A DNA stretch of 64,000 bases from the NCBI GenBank assembly GCA_902602185.1, contig CACKPV010000002.1, positions 1-64,000 of the forward strand. Reading direction: 5' to 3'. Positions 34,275 through 41,786 of the stretch are shown one piece after another; the stretch's first letter is position 1; every line of letters starts with the position of its first letter. Both the position numbers and the translations under genes were made by a program. Origin of the DNA: an uncultured SAR86 cluster bacterium (GTDB lineage: Bacteria > Pseudomonadota > Gammaproteobacteria > Magnimaribacterales > D2472). The notes below the pieces were generated by a model. That model did not search any database. It was not told where the DNA came from and worked only from the letters and a program-made list of their open reading frames with translations.

Positions 34275-34303
34275 TTTAAAGGAGTGTATTTTTGATCTAG
34301 AAT
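34275..34303 (+). promoter_or_regulatory. birA: Possible birA promoter
   Basis: Plus strand: TTTAAA (34275-34280), 17-base spacer, TAGAAT (34298-34303, 5 of 6), followed by a roughly 25-base leader to the birA ATG. It is interleaved with the divergent tRNA-Tyr promoter. The -35 is weak, so this is tentative. Confidence 0.35.
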
Positions 34304-34316
34304 AGCATTAAGTCAA
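34288..34316 (-). promoter_or_regulatory. Promoter for tRNA-Tyr/tuf/secE transcript
   Basis: Minus strand: -35 TTGACT (34311-34316, 5 of 6), 17-base spacer, -10 AAAAAT (34288-34293, 4 of 6), placed about 15 bases upstream of the tRNA-Tyr 5' end. Its layout closely resembles the S10 promoter at 18148-18176. It overlaps a possible divergent birA promoter. Confidence 0.55.
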
Positions 34317-34332
34317 CTAATTTTTAATTTTC

Positions 34333-35076
34333 ATGCAATTTATTGAAGAAATTATTCTAAAGGATCTAGATTTAGGGGTTTTTGAGTTAAAAACTTACGA
34401 AACTATTGATTCGACTAATGATGAATGTAAGAGAATATCGTCTGCTAAAGATGTACTTGTTATTACTGCTGATAAACAAACCAAAGGCAAGGGAAGAAAA
34501 GGTAAGACTTGGCAAAGCCCGAAAGGTAATATCTCCCTTTCGGTTGCCTTTGCAGATAGAGAATTTGGGGTCCCAGTGAGTATTGCGACGGGGATTTTAG
34601 TAACGAAGTCACTTTCTCAAGTATTAAATAGTGATTCTGTAGGATTGAAATGGCCCAATGATTTGATTTTTAAGGGTAAAAAAATTGGTGGGATACTAGT
34701 TGAAAAAGAAGTTTATGCAAAATTTACAAAAACCATTGTAGGCATTGGCATCAATCTTGAGTTAGAGCATAAAGAGTCTTGGTGGGGTGATTTACAGGAT
34801 TTCCAACAAGAAAATCTTCGCGATCATTTAATTAATAAAATTCTTTTAAATTTTGAACAATTCTTAAAAAATGGTCTGCCTGATTGGCAAAATCTTTGGG
34901 ATCAATATTGTATCCATAATCAAAAAAAGATTTCAGTGGTTAAAAATCAATTAACTTTTGAAGGTAAATATTTTGGAATTAATCATGATGGTGCTTTGCT
35001 ACTGGAAAATCAACATAAAGAAATTATCCCCTTTTCATCAGGTGAAGTCTCCATTAAAGGTATCTATAATAGTTGA
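34333..35076 (+). CDS. birA: Biotin-[acetyl-CoA-carboxylase] ligase, catalytic-only form
   Basis: Attaches biotin to the carboxyl-carrier protein of acetyl-CoA carboxylase. The 247-aa protein starts directly in the catalytic domain: TIDSTNDECKR, the biotinyl-AMP loop KGKGRKGKTWQSPKGN, and LKWPNDLIFKGKKIGGILVE (parts). The small C-terminal SH3-like domain follows. The N-terminal winged helix of E. coli BirA is missing, so it cannot act as the biotin operon repressor in the E. coli way. msrA starts one base after its stop. Confidence 0.95.
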   Translation: MQFIEEIILKDLDLGVFELKTYETIDSTNDECKRISSAKDVLVITADKQTKGKGRKGKTWQSPKGNISLSVAFADREFGVPVSIATGILVTKSLSQVLNSDSVGLKWPNDLIFKGKKIGGILVEKEVYAKFTKTIVGIGINLELEHKESWWGDLQDFQQENLRDHLINKILLNFEQFLKNGLPDWQNLWDQYCIHNQKKISVVKNQLTFEGKYFGINHDGALLLENQHKEIIPFSSGEVSIKGIYNS

Positions 35077-35077
35077 T

Positions 35078-35635
35078 ATGCAACATTTTTTGTCAGGTTT
35101 AGATCTCCAAAGTGATTGCCCTCAAGGTTGTGAATCCATTGTATTTGGAGCCGGTTGTTTTTGGGGTGTGGAAAAGAAATTTTGGTCACTGGATGGTGTT
35201 TGGTTAACTTCTGTAGGGTATTCAGGTGGGACTCTAGAAAATCCCTCTTACCAAGAAGTTTGCTCCGGTACAACTGATCATGTTGAGGTAGTAAAAGTAA
35301 TCTTTGACCCCGATATTATGCCAGTATTGGAGCTGCTCAAAGTATTCTGGGAGTGTCATGACCCAACACAAGGTATGAGACAAGGTAATGATGTTGGTAG
35401 TCAGTATCGATCTGTCATTTTTGTAAGCTCTAAGAGGCATGAAGATGCAGCATTATCAAGTTTGCAAATTTATCAAGCGGAACTAAAGTTGAGGGGTTTT
35501 GGTCCCATTACCACCGAAATATCTGCTGGAAAAAATTACTATCTTGCAGAGGAATACCATCAACAATATCTTGCAAAGAATCCTAATGGCTATTGTGGAC
35601 TGGGGGGTACCGGTTGCTCTTTCCCAAAAAATTAA
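35078..35635 (+). CDS. msrA: Peptide-methionine (S)-S-oxide reductase
   Basis: Repairs oxidised methionine. I take the ATG at 35078 (MQHFLSGLDLQ, 185 aa). A longer in-frame reading from 34958 would overlap birA by 119 bases and add 40 residues without family resemblance. The catalytic Cys27 lies in FGAGCFWGVEKKFW. ECHDPTQGMRQGNDVGSQYRS (parts) and the C-terminal Cys residues in YCGLGGTGCSF, likely resolving cysteines, are present. No signal peptide, so it is cytoplasmic. Confidence 0.95.
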   Translation: MQHFLSGLDLQSDCPQGCESIVFGAGCFWGVEKKFWSLDGVWLTSVGYSGGTLENPSYQEVCSGTTDHVEVVKVIFDPDIMPVLELLKVFWECHDPTQGMRQGNDVGSQYRSVIFVSSKRHEDAALSSLQIYQAELKLRGFGPITTEISAGKNYYLAEEYHQQYLAKNPNGYCGLGGTGCSFPKN

Positions 35636-35641
35636 TTTGTA

Positions 35642-35647
35642 TATAAT
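35642..35647 (+). promoter_or_regulatory. -10 box for tRNA-Thr(TGT)
   Basis: A perfect TATAAT lies 10 bases before the tRNA 5' end, in the 22-base gap after msrA. No good -35 is seen at 16-18 bases (TTTCCC at best), so the tRNA may depend on readthrough from birA-msrA or an extended -10 type promoter. Confidence 0.4.
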
Positions 35648-35657
35648 AGCAATCTTT

Positions 35658-35734
<77 letters not shown>

Positions 35735-35738
35735 TTCT

Positions 35739-36131
35739 TTAAAAAAAAATCCAAAAAAGATTTATTAATAAAACGGAAATTGTTGACACAACACTCAGTG
35801 TATGAAGTTGACTGAATCTTTTTTGATTGCCACTATCTCTAGCTCTATTTGTTGCAGGAACAATGAAATAGCATAACAGCATTAACCAAGCTGAGATCAT
35901 AAAAATCAGTGTGAGTTTGAGGTTATCTTGCATAAAAGCAATGGTAAGACCGATAGCAGATAAAAATGCAATCATAACAAATAGTTTTGGGAAGATAGCT
36001 CTTAAAAAAGGGCTAGCATTATCAGCATCAAGTGTTTTAAAAACCGATGGAGCAATAATTGATGTTTGAAAAACTATAGCTCCACAAATCAAACCTGATA
36101 ATAAGATTAAAAGATCAGAAAGAACTGACAT
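35739..36131 (-). CDS. DUF4149 (TMEM205-like) membrane protein
   Basis: Unknown function. The 130-aa protein has four predicted membrane helices (about residues 6-26, 48-66, 73-93 and 110-130). The N-terminal segment ICGAIVFQTSIIAPSVFKTL and FLRAIFPKLFV resemble the DUF4149/TMEM205 family, which recurs as a small inner-membrane protein in proteobacteria. It lies 5 bases downstream of the NfeD-like gene and may belong to the same transcript. Family assignment is by eye. Confidence 0.7.
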   Translation of the reverse strand: MSVLSDLLILLSGLICGAIVFQTSIIAPSVFKTLDADNASPFLRAIFPKLFVMIAFLSAIGLTIAFMQDNLKLTLIFMISAWLMLLCYFIVPATNRARDSGNQKRFSQLHTLSVVSTISVLLINLFWIFF

Positions 36132-36136
36132 AAGAT

Positions 36137-36442
36137 TTATTTATACAAATCATTGGGATATTTGTTGATATCCTCTGATGTCTCCCTCTGTTTGACAACA
36201 TAATTTAATAGCAGTGAAAGAGCAAGTGAGACAAAGCCCCAAAAAGTAAGGGTGATTGCCCAATTTTCAAGCAGAACAGGCAAGGTTTGATTCTCCTGCA
36301 AACGCAATAATAATCCTGTAAGTAAGCCACTTAGGCCAGTTGGTAGAAAGAAAATTAAGGTGCCATTTGTTAGTTCAGCAATGGCAAGAACTAGACCGAT
36401 TATTAACCACACATTGCCCGAATATAAAAGTGTTTCAATCAT
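36137..36442 (-). CDS. Short NfeD-like membrane protein without OB domain
   Basis: Membrane partner of the SPFH protein upstream. I take the ATG at 36442 (MIETLLYSGNVWLIIG, 101 aa), which overlaps the qmcA stop by 8 bases; a longer frame from 36568 would run deep into qmcA. Three hydrophobic segments are visible. The family's usual soluble C-terminal OB fold is missing: after the last helix only about 20 residues remain. The pairing with an SPFH gene is what supports the NfeD call; sequence alone would be weak. Confidence 0.7.
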   Translation of the reverse strand: MIETLLYSGNVWLIIGLVLAIAELTNGTLIFFLPTGLSGLLTGLLLRLQENQTLPVLLENWAITLTFWGFVSLALSLLLNYVVKQRETSEDINKYPNDLYK

Positions 36443-37355
36443 TGTTGCTATCTTTTTTTGAAAAGGATTCAAGGAGGGTCTCAATGGATCCCAAAGTTTT
36501 GGTGATATCTGTTGGTATAACAACGGTTTTACTTTGATTTGATCCTGCCAAATCTGAGATGCCCTCAACTTGGCGCTTCATAATCTCAAAATTAATTGCC
36601 GGTTGGCCATCATTGTTAATTGCTTCAGCCACTAAACGAGTTTGTTCAGCATCTGCTTCTGCTTTAATTTTTACAGCATATGCTTCAGCATCTGCAGTCA
36701 CCCTTACAGCCTCTGCTTGTTTTTCGGCTTCGTACAACTCAGCATCTGCTTTCAGCTCAATACTTCTTCTTTCACCTTCTGCAGTTGCAATGGCTGCTCT
36801 TCTTTCTCTATCAGCATTTAATTGGAGTCGTTGAGAAGTTTTAGTTGCTTCATCTACAAGTACATCCAAAATTTCAGTCCTTGTAACCTCAACCCCCCAG
36901 ACTTCTGCAGCTTTAGTGAGTCTGGATGCAATCTCTTGATTCATGGCTTCCCGACTTGATTGCAAAGCATCTAAATCTAATTTACCTGCTGCTGAACGAA
37001 TAATTGAAATCGCAGTATTTTGAATTGCAGAATCAATGTTCTTAATTCTATAAACAGATTTTGCAGCATCGATTACTCGAAAAAAAACAGTTGATGACAA
37101 ACCGACCTCAACATTATCTTCAGTAATCACAGAAATCGTAAATGCTGGTAATTGTCGCTCTAAAATATCTACCCTGTGAGCAACATTATCAACAAATGGG
37201 ACAATTATGGATAAACCTGAATCCAAAATTCTTGTAAATTTTCCAAACCTTTCGATAACAAAAACTTTTGACTGGGGAACGATTTTGATCCCAAGGTAGA
37301 TCACATAAATGATCAAAACAACTAAAATGACCAGAACAAAGTTACCCACTGACAT
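36435..37355 (-). CDS. qmcA: SPFH/band-7 membrane protein, QmcA-like
   Basis: Stomatin/prohibitin-type inner-membrane scaffold thought to organise microdomains and protease access. I choose the ATG at 37355 (MSVGNFVLVILVVLIIYVIY, 306 aa), which has an AGGAG 4 bases upstream; the frame extends to 37412 but those residues are not membrane-like. One N-terminal helix is followed by the SPFH domain (VPQSKVFVIERFGKF, LDSGLSIIVPFVDNVAHRVD in parts) and an Ala/Glu-rich coiled coil. E. coli QmcA has nearly the same length. Confidence 0.9.
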   Translation of the reverse strand: MSVGNFVLVILVVLIIYVIYLGIKIVPQSKVFVIERFGKFTRILDSGLSIIVPFVDNVAHRVDILERQLPAFTISVITEDNVEVGLSSTVFFRVIDAAKSVYRIKNIDSAIQNTAISIIRSAAGKLDLDALQSSREAMNQEIASRLTKAAEVWGVEVTRTEILDVLVDEATKTSQRLQLNADRERRAAIATAEGERRSIELKADAELYEAEKQAEAVRVTADAEAYAVKIKAEADAEQTRLVAEAINNDGQPAINFEIMKRQVEGISDLAGSNQSKTVVIPTDITKTLGSIETLLESFSKKDSNND

Positions 37356-37383
37356 AAAACTCCTATTTTTAAAATGTGTATCA

Positions 37384-37412
37384 AGAATAAAACAAAATGG
37401 GTTAAATCTCAA
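37384..37412 (-). promoter_or_regulatory. Promoter for the qmcA-nfeD pair
   Basis: Minus strand: -35 TTGAGA (37407-37412, 5 of 6), 17-base spacer, -10 TATTCT (37384-37389, 4 of 6). It lies about 30 bases before the chosen qmcA ATG, which also argues against the longer qmcA reading starting at 37412. Confidence 0.5.
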
Positions 37413-37454
37413 TTAAAACAATATAAGTAGGGTCATTTATTGAAATTTAATTTT

Positions 37455-38717
37455 TTATTTCTTGTAAGTATTTGGTTTGTCTGACGGATTTGTATAGCGT
37501 TTTGTTAGAGAAGTTGCTCTTGAGCTTAGATCCATGTTTTCACCATTGATAAACACGTTAAGAGGCATAATAGACGGCTCTAGTGGATCACCCTCCCAAA
37601 TTACAATATCAGCGTTATTTCCTTCTTGAATAGTACCTCTTCCGCTGATACCAAAACTTGATGCAACATTTGATGTTAATCCTTTAATGGCTCCAAGATA
37701 AGACATGCCGTTAGCCACAGCATTACCTGCATTTTGACGAATTAAATGGTAATTGTGACTTCTTGATTCACTAAACATAATTGTCACTCCTGCACTTTCA
37801 AGAGTAGCTGCCAGGTTTATATTAGAAGCAAGTTCATCGAAGGAGTCAGGGATATTGTCAACTGGATTAATGATGACTGCTATATTATTTTCTGCCAAAT
37901 CTGTAGCAACTAAATTTGCTTCCTGCGCATCCATGATAATTAAATTTATATTAAATTTTTTCTTAATTTCAATTAATTTCAGAATATCAGATGCTCTATT
38001 TACTCGCATCAATAAAGGTAAATTTTCTCTAAAAACCCTGTAAAGAGCTCTGGTATCTCTAGGAGTTAGATCTAACTCAGAAGCAATTTTATTATCCTCT
38101 GCTAGATCACCTAATTCCTCATCGGATAAAGCATCCTCATCAGAAATAGACATGCCAAAATTTAGTAAATCCTCCAATAGAGCAAGACTTTCTGCACGTG
38201 ATCCTCCAGTTGACCCTCCTATCTCGCCAATGATAGCTAAATCCTTTATACCATTGACCTGGAGTTTGCTATCCAGTAAAAAAAAGGAAGCTAGTCCACT
38301 TAAGGGATCATAATCTAGATCTGGCAAACTGATTGCAGAGGTCACTCCGTTGGAGCGATTCCATGGTACTAATGTTGAATTAGGATTGAAGGCATCATAA
38401 ATGCTAAAGCCAATGGTATAGATATCGCTGCTAGTATCCTTGGTTGCGCTGATAGCACCAATTTCAATAATGCCTATTTGAGTTTGCGGGGCCATTATTC
38501 CCGGAGTAATTATTCGATCGGAAGCGTCAATTATCTCATTAGCTCGCGCGGAAATATTTGAAGAAATTTTTGCAACCTTTCCATCCTCTATGAGGATATC
38601 TGCAATAAATGCTTCATTTTTACCATCAAAAATAGTGCCGCCCTTAATCAAAATTTGTTCCGCAGAAAGTTGCGCAGCAACTAAAGACAATAAAAATAAT
38701 TTGGAATATTTATTCAA
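37455..38717 (-). CDS. Exported amidohydrolase-fold protein, metal ligands lost (TTG start)
   Basis: Amidohydrolase superfamily by fold, but probably not catalytic. The 420-aa protein has a signal peptide (about residues 1-19, LFLLSLVAAQLSA), the typical N-terminal ILIKGGTIFDGKNE and C-terminal GTIQEGNNADIVIWEGDPLE. At the strand that carries the HxH metal motif it reads ITPGIMAPQTQIG: Gln78 and Gln80 replace the histidines seen in its neighbour. Later ligand positions are also non-histidine (LMRVNRASD, IIMDAQEAN). The TTG start at 38717 overlaps the upstream gene by 8 bases and has a GGAG 6 bases ahead. Likely a partner subunit of the upstream enzyme (inference). Confidence 0.85.
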   Translation of the reverse strand: MNKYSKLFLLSLVAAQLSAEQILIKGGTIFDGKNEAFIADILIEDGKVAKISSNISARANEIIDASDRIITPGIMAPQTQIGIIEIGAISATKDTSSDIYTIGFSIYDAFNPNSTLVPWNRSNGVTSAISLPDLDYDPLSGLASFFLLDSKLQVNGIKDLAIIGEIGGSTGGSRAESLALLEDLLNFGMSISDEDALSDEELGDLAEDNKIASELDLTPRDTRALYRVFRENLPLLMRVNRASDILKLIEIKKKFNINLIIMDAQEANLVATDLAENNIAVIINPVDNIPDSFDELASNINLAATLESAGVTIMFSESRSHNYHLIRQNAGNAVANGMSYLGAIKGLTSNVASSFGISGRGTIQEGNNADIVIWEGDPLEPSIMPLNVFINGENMDLSSRATSLTKRYTNPSDKPNTYKK

Positions 38718-40098
38718 CTCTCACTCCAGAGGGTTTGATAATGCCCAAATCAAAATCTGATACCGGATAAAAACCAGCCTCACGATCAAAAGCCAAGCCT
38801 CCATCTATATAAACTTTTTCGGCCAGCGCATACACACTAAAAGGATTTTTTGACCACAGCACTAAATCGGCATCTTTGCCTGCAACTATTGATCCAGTCC
38901 TATCATAAATACCTGCTGCTTTTGCAGGATTAGAAGTAATCCAATTAATTGCCCGTGCTTTGGAAATATTGTAACCAGCTCTGTTACCTGCCGACCAAGC
39001 TTTCGCAGCTTCTTGGTTTAGTCTTTGTATGCCTCTTTCATCATCAGAATGCACAATGGCGCAGCCAGTTCCGTTTCTTGCTTGATCAACAATTGCAATA
39101 TTAGCTTGTACCATGTCATAGGCTTCGTGTTTAAAGCCCCACCAGTCGGCCCATAAAGCACCACAAATGCCGTTATCTGCCAGGAGATCAGCAATTTTAT
39201 ATGCCTCAACTCCATGATGGAAAGCTGTAATTTTATAATTAAATTCTTTGGCAACATCGATCATTACTGCCATTTCTTCAGCTCGATAACAATGAATATG
39301 AACAAGAATTTCGTCTTTAAGTACTCCTGCTAGGGTTTCCATTTCAAGATTTCTTCTAGGAGCATACTCTAATTCTTTAGCGTTATCTGATTTGGATTCA
39401 TATTCTTGCAATTGCTTTAAATAGTTTTCTGCCTGAATCCAAGCTTTTCTGTAACCAGCAAAATTTCCCATTCTAGTTGATGGAGCTTGCCCCCTATTTC
39501 CATAAACCCGCTTAGGATTCTCACCGCATGCCATCTTAAGGGAATGAGGTGCATCTGGATACTTCATAGATTGGATAGTATTTCTTTGCAAATTCTTAAC
39601 GGTTACCCCTCTTCCCCCAATTAAATTGGCCGATCCTGGTAAAATGTGAAATGTAGTGACTCCACCTTTAAGTGCCAAAGCGTATTGAGGATCTTGAACC
39701 CATATAGAATGTTCAGCCCAGACATCAGCAGTTACAGGACTTGTAGACTCATTACCGTCACTGCTAGTGCGCACTCCTGGTGCAGGATAAACTCCCATGT
39801 GTGAGTGGATATCAATAATACCAGGGGTAATCCATTTGCCTGTTGCATCAACAATTAAAAGTTGCTCATCCTCGATAGCTATTTCATCTCCAATAGCTTG
39901 AATAACCCCATCTTTAATAAGTAAGTCTGAGTTTTGCAATTCATTGCCTTCACCGTCGTAAATATTTGCATTCTTAAATAGAATATATTGGGTAGGTAAA
40001 GGTTTATATGTTGAATCAAAAGGTTCTCTTTCCGACAATGACGGTAGTGCAAATAAAATCAGCAAATAGATTAATTTTGGCGACTTTCGAAACAACAT
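38710..40098 (-). CDS. Exported amidohydrolase, catalytically complete
   Basis: Metal-dependent hydrolase of unknown substrate, related to the imidazolonepropionase/dipeptidase-like branch. The 462-aa protein has an N-terminal signal segment (about residues 8-22). Metal ligands are visible: His98 and His100 in DIHSHMG, then LVHIHCYRAEE, AFHHGVEAYKIAD, and the Asp in IVHSDDERG. The C-terminal ASIVAGKDADLVLWS-type segment (GSIVAGKDADLVLWS) closes the fold. It overlaps the degenerate paralogue downstream by 8 bases, suggesting equimolar synthesis and a hetero-oligomer in the periplasm (inference). Confidence 0.88.
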   Translation of the reverse strand: MLFRKSPKLIYLLILFALPSLSEREPFDSTYKPLPTQYILFKNANIYDGEGNELQNSDLLIKDGVIQAIGDEIAIEDEQLLIVDATGKWITPGIIDIHSHMGVYPAPGVRTSSDGNESTSPVTADVWAEHSIWVQDPQYALALKGGVTTFHILPGSANLIGGRGVTVKNLQRNTIQSMKYPDAPHSLKMACGENPKRVYGNRGQAPSTRMGNFAGYRKAWIQAENYLKQLQEYESKSDNAKELEYAPRRNLEMETLAGVLKDEILVHIHCYRAEEMAVMIDVAKEFNYKITAFHHGVEAYKIADLLADNGICGALWADWWGFKHEAYDMVQANIAIVDQARNGTGCAIVHSDDERGIQRLNQEAAKAWSAGNRAGYNISKARAINWITSNPAKAAGIYDRTGSIVAGKDADLVLWSKNPFSVYALAEKVYIDGGLAFDREAGFYPVSDFDLGIIKPSGVRVE

Positions 40099-40099
40099 A

Positions 40100-40136
40100 T
40101 TTTCATCATAATTTATTAAATGTATAAAATAAACAT
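40100..40136 (+). promoter_or_regulatory. Candidate promoter with Zur-like palindrome
   Basis: Plus strand: TTTTCA (40100-40105), 17-base spacer, TATAAA (40123-40128). Over the -10 lies ATGT-N9-ACAT (40120-40136), which has the same 17-base span and outer arms as the gammaproteobacterial Zur core ATGTTATANTATAACAT, though the inner bases match poorly. The genes downstream look zinc-related, which makes a Zur operator plausible. In such AT-rich DNA it could be chance. Confidence 0.3.
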
Positions 40137-40171
40137 GGAATTTAAAACTTTCTTTAAGTTAAAATAATGTC

Positions 40172-40417
40172 ATGAGCAAAATCATAGAGGATCTTAAGTC
40201 AGGGGAAGTTCTCATAAAATTTAAATCGTTAAGAAGCGGGAGAATAATTACTGAAAAATGCTCTTTAAATTCTGACCTAGTCCCAAAACAGTACTCTTTT
40301 AAACAGAATAATGAATCTGATAGTCTGCTTTGCTACCTTACTGAAAAGGAGCGATGGGAAGACATTCAAAAGGATTCCATTATTGAGTATAAAATTATTT
40401 CAGAGGAGAAATTATGA
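40172..40417 (+). CDS. Small WYL_2/DUF2693-like SH3-fold protein
   Basis: Function unknown. The 81-aa product has the layout of the Sm/SH3-like WYL_2 (DUF2693) domain: GEVLIKFKSLRSGRIITEKCSLNSD (parts), a charged middle, then a LLCYLTEKERWEDIQKDSI-like end resembling the family's WDLEK.xWRSF.xDSI pattern. No signal peptide or membrane segment. Its stop overlaps the ATG of the alcohol dehydrogenase by 4 bases, so they are coupled. The assignment is by pattern recognition only. Confidence 0.6.
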   Translation: MSKIIEDLKSGEVLIKFKSLRSGRIITEKCSLNSDLVPKQYSFKQNNESDSLLCYLTEKERWEDIQKDSIIEYKIISEEKL

Positions 40418-41469
40418 AAGCGTTTCAAATTAAAAAAAACGGAGAGCCACTTGAGCAAGTTGAACTTGAGAAGCCGACTGCAGTTGGTAACGAAATACTA
40501 GTAAAAACTATTGCATGTGGAGTGTGTCACTCCGATGTCCATATTCATGATGGTTATTTTGATTTGGGAGGTGGTGCTCAATTACCAACTCCCGCAGCAG
40601 ACCTTTCCATGGGTCATGAGATTTACGGAGAAGTTGTGGCAATAGGTGATACTGCTTCAGATGTATCAATTGGTGAAAAATTTGTAGTTTATCCTTGGAT
40701 TGGGTGTGGTGAGTGTGAAGATTGTTTATCGGGTAATGAACATTATTGTGGCCCAACGACTAACAAAAATTTAGGCATTACTGAAAATGGGGGATATGGT
40801 GAATTTGTATTGGTTCCTGATAAAAAATATCTCTTTAGTGCTGGTGATACACCAGATGAATTAGCTGGAAGTTATGCTTGTAGAGGACTTACCGCATACA
40901 GTGCAATTCAAAAAGCAAATATAAAAGAAGGTCAAAATTCAGTTGTAATTGTTGGTGCCGGTGGTATGGGTTTACTAGCAGTAAAAATCATCCAGGCGGT
41001 ATACTCCATCAATCCGATTGTTGTGGATATAGATGATGCAAAGTTAGAGATTGCAAAGTCCCTCGGAGCTTCTCATGTTGTTAATTCCTCCTCTCCCGAA
41101 GAGGCAATGATGAAAATTTTTGAAATCACTGGAGGCGCAACAAGTGTTATTGATTTTGTAGGGGCAGCACCTGCTTTTGAATTTGCTTATAATCTCTTTG
41201 GTCTGCGCCGAGGAGGTACCTATGTTTTGGTTGGGCTTCTAGGAGGGCAAACGACTATTCAATTACCCATGGTCACACTAACAGCAAGATCAATCTTAGG
41301 CAGCTATGTTGGCAGTCTTTCTGAAATGGGAGAATTAATGGAATTGGTAAGTTCTGGAAAAATTGATCCTACACCCGTTGAAGTTAGAAATATTTCTGAA
41401 TCTAATGAAGTTTTAGAAGGAATGCGTTGTGGAAAAGTCAATGGTATTGTATGCTTCACGCATGACTGA
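40414..41469 (+). CDS. Zinc-dependent alcohol dehydrogenase (MDR superfamily)
   Basis: NAD(P)-dependent oxidation of an alcohol, substrate unknown. The 351-aa chain has the catalytic zinc ligands Cys38 (CGVCHSD) and His68-Glu69 (SMGHEIYGE), and the structural zinc lobe Cys98, Cys101, Cys104 and Cys112 (GCGECEDC...YC). The Rossmann fold has VIVGAGGMGLLAV and ends in VVDIDDAKLE, with Asp suggesting NAD preference. The first strand of the MDR fold begins at the ATG. It overlaps the next small gene by 8 bases. The enzyme binds two zincs, which fits its place in a zinc-related operon. Confidence 0.93.
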   Translation: MKAFQIKKNGEPLEQVELEKPTAVGNEILVKTIACGVCHSDVHIHDGYFDLGGGAQLPTPAADLSMGHEIYGEVVAIGDTASDVSIGEKFVVYPWIGCGECEDCLSGNEHYCGPTTNKNLGITENGGYGEFVLVPDKKYLFSAGDTPDELAGSYACRGLTAYSAIQKANIKEGQNSVVIVGAGGMGLLAVKIIQAVYSINPIVVDIDDAKLEIAKSLGASHVVNSSSPEEAMMKIFEITGGATSVIDFVGAAPAFEFAYNLFGLRRGGTYVLVGLLGGQTTIQLPMVTLTARSILGSYVGSLSEMGELMELVSSGKIDPTPVEVRNISESNEVLEGMRCGKVNGIVCFTHD

Positions 41470-41749
41470 TTCTCGGACAAGCAATAAATATATTCTTCTT
41501 GGTATATTTTTTCTTCTGTCACTTTCTATTCATGAATTTACTCATGTTTTCGAAAAAGATGATGCACATCATCAAGAAGTTATTGGTCTTGAGTGTGACG
41601 TTTGTGAATATAATGAAACAGATTTTGCGGACAACTCTCATTCACTAATCAAAAAAAGTTTTGATGAGAATCTTTTTTTAAAGAAGTTAAGACTCTTTTC
41701 AAAATCATTTAATCTTTACCTTCAAAGAGCTCCACCGCAGAAAAATTAA
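41462..41749 (+). CDS. Small membrane/periplasmic His-Cys protein upstream of TonB receptor
   Basis: A 95-aa protein of unknown function. One N-terminal hydrophobic segment (about residues 9-23) could be a signal or anchor. It is followed by possible metal ligands: His24 and His28 (HEFTH), His36-His37, and a Cys45-x-x-Cys48 pair, then a C-terminal RAPP motif. I recall similar small proteins (signal, CxxC, RAPP end) next to metal-uptake TonB receptors, but cannot verify this here. The start at 41462 overlaps the dehydrogenase stop by 8 bases; the frame extends to 41429, but those residues precede the hydrophobic segment and seem spurious. Confidence 0.7.
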   Translation: MTDSRTSNKYILLGIFFLLSLSIHEFTHVFEKDDAHHQEVIGLECDVCEYNETDFADNSHSLIKKSFDENLFLKKLRLFSKSFNLYLQRAPPQKN

Positions 41750-41786
41750 TTAAGATTTTTAATTATTTTTTTTAATAGGAGTAAAC

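Noticed and set aside
34958-35077. Upstream extension of msrA
   Set aside because: It runs inside birA in another frame and adds 40 residues not found in MsrA.
36443-36568. Long NfeD frame starting inside qmcA
   Set aside because: The added residues are the antiparallel-frame reading of the qmcA end and are not membrane-like.
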